64,000 nucleotides of DNA from contig JAGWTR010000003.1 of the NCBI GenBank assembly GCA_028868855.1, positions 310,001 to 374,000 of the forward strand. The letters are read 5' to 3'. The DNA comes from Burkholderiales bacterium. Lineage in GTDB: Bacteria; Pseudomonadota; Gammaproteobacteria; Burkholderiales; Burkholderiaceae_C. This document shows positions 63,949-64,000 of this stretch, one piece after another (the first letter of the stretch is position 1; every line of letters begins with the position of its first letter). Below the pieces are notes generated by a model. The model worked only from the letters and a program-made list of their open reading frames with translations. It had not been told where the DNA came from and ran no database searches. The translations under genes and the position numbers were made by a program.

Positions 63949-64000
63949 TCAACGCCTTCGCGTGTGGACACGCGCTGTGCTGGTCCTGGCCTGCGTGGCC
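63935..64000 (+). CDS. 5' end of an exported protein (cut by the window edge)
   Basis: An ATG at 63935 overlaps the porin 3' end by 14 bases. The 22 codons visible encode a short polar head followed by a hydrophobic stretch (WTRAVLVLACVA), as in a signal peptide or lipoprotein signal. The overlap suggests that it belongs to the same transcript as the motor genes. Too little is visible to name it. Confidence 0.55.
   Translation, partial: MFASDQRLRVWTRAVLVLACVA

Noticed and set aside
1-64000. tRNA, rRNA, CRISPR, insertion sequence or prophage genes
   Set aside because: I found no tRNA-like cloverleaf, array of repeats, transposase motif or phage gene; intergenic gaps are mostly very short.

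Overview
The window looks like a chromosome segment of a GC-rich betaproteobacterium of the order Burkholderiales. This is inferred from gene order and protein style: a dcw cell-wall cluster with an apparent MurE-MurF fusion and an enlarged MurD, an lptD-surA-rsmA operon, an rnb-tonB-aroE-mtgA operon, and PEP-CTERM/EpsA-type surface genes. I do not assign a genus. Genes are densely packed, often with ATGA or TGATG overlaps. I see no tRNA, rRNA, CRISPR array, insertion sequence or prophage.

Left part (1-12.8 kb): a co-directional division and cell-wall cluster, murE/F (cut by the left edge)-mraY-murD-ftsW-murG-murC-ddl-ftsQ-ftsA-ftsZ. It makes lipid II precursors and builds the divisome. It is followed by a gspA/exeA-gspB pair (12.9-15.3 kb) rather than lpxC.

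15.3-31.3 kb is housekeeping. On the minus strand, lptD-surA-rsmA-cca covers outer-membrane biogenesis and RNA maturation. Divergent from it are an AmgK-like sugar kinase and a RhlE-like helicase. Next come an AraC-type regulator and, divergently, an AlkB alkane monooxygenase with its rubredoxin. A minus-strand operon rnb-tonB-like-aroE-mtgA completes this part.

31.4-43.5 kb: a small His-rich PEP-CTERM protein, a YqiA-like esterase, then a compact atypical type II secretion/pseudopilus operon (gspG-F-E, GspL-, GspM- and GspC-like proteins, a lipoprotein secretin with a cohesin-like tail, and three minor pseudopilins). It is followed by an EpsA-like LuxR-family regulator and an exported ankyrin protein.

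43.5-64 kb is the most unusual part: a PEP-CTERM protein preceded by repeated operator-like dyads, an exported Cys-rich protein of unknown function, two terminator hairpins, a two-partner secretion pair (TpsB plus a 3,670-residue TpsA adhesin), then a motor-like module. That module consists of a DUF2341/LamG-like domain fused to a TolQ/ExbB channel, two ExbDs, a TonB-like protein, a predicted porin, and the start of another exported protein at the right edge. I propose this is a proton-motive-force-coupled cell-surface adhesin system, possibly co-regulated with the pseudopilus and PEP-CTERM proteins. The co-regulation and mechanism are inference.
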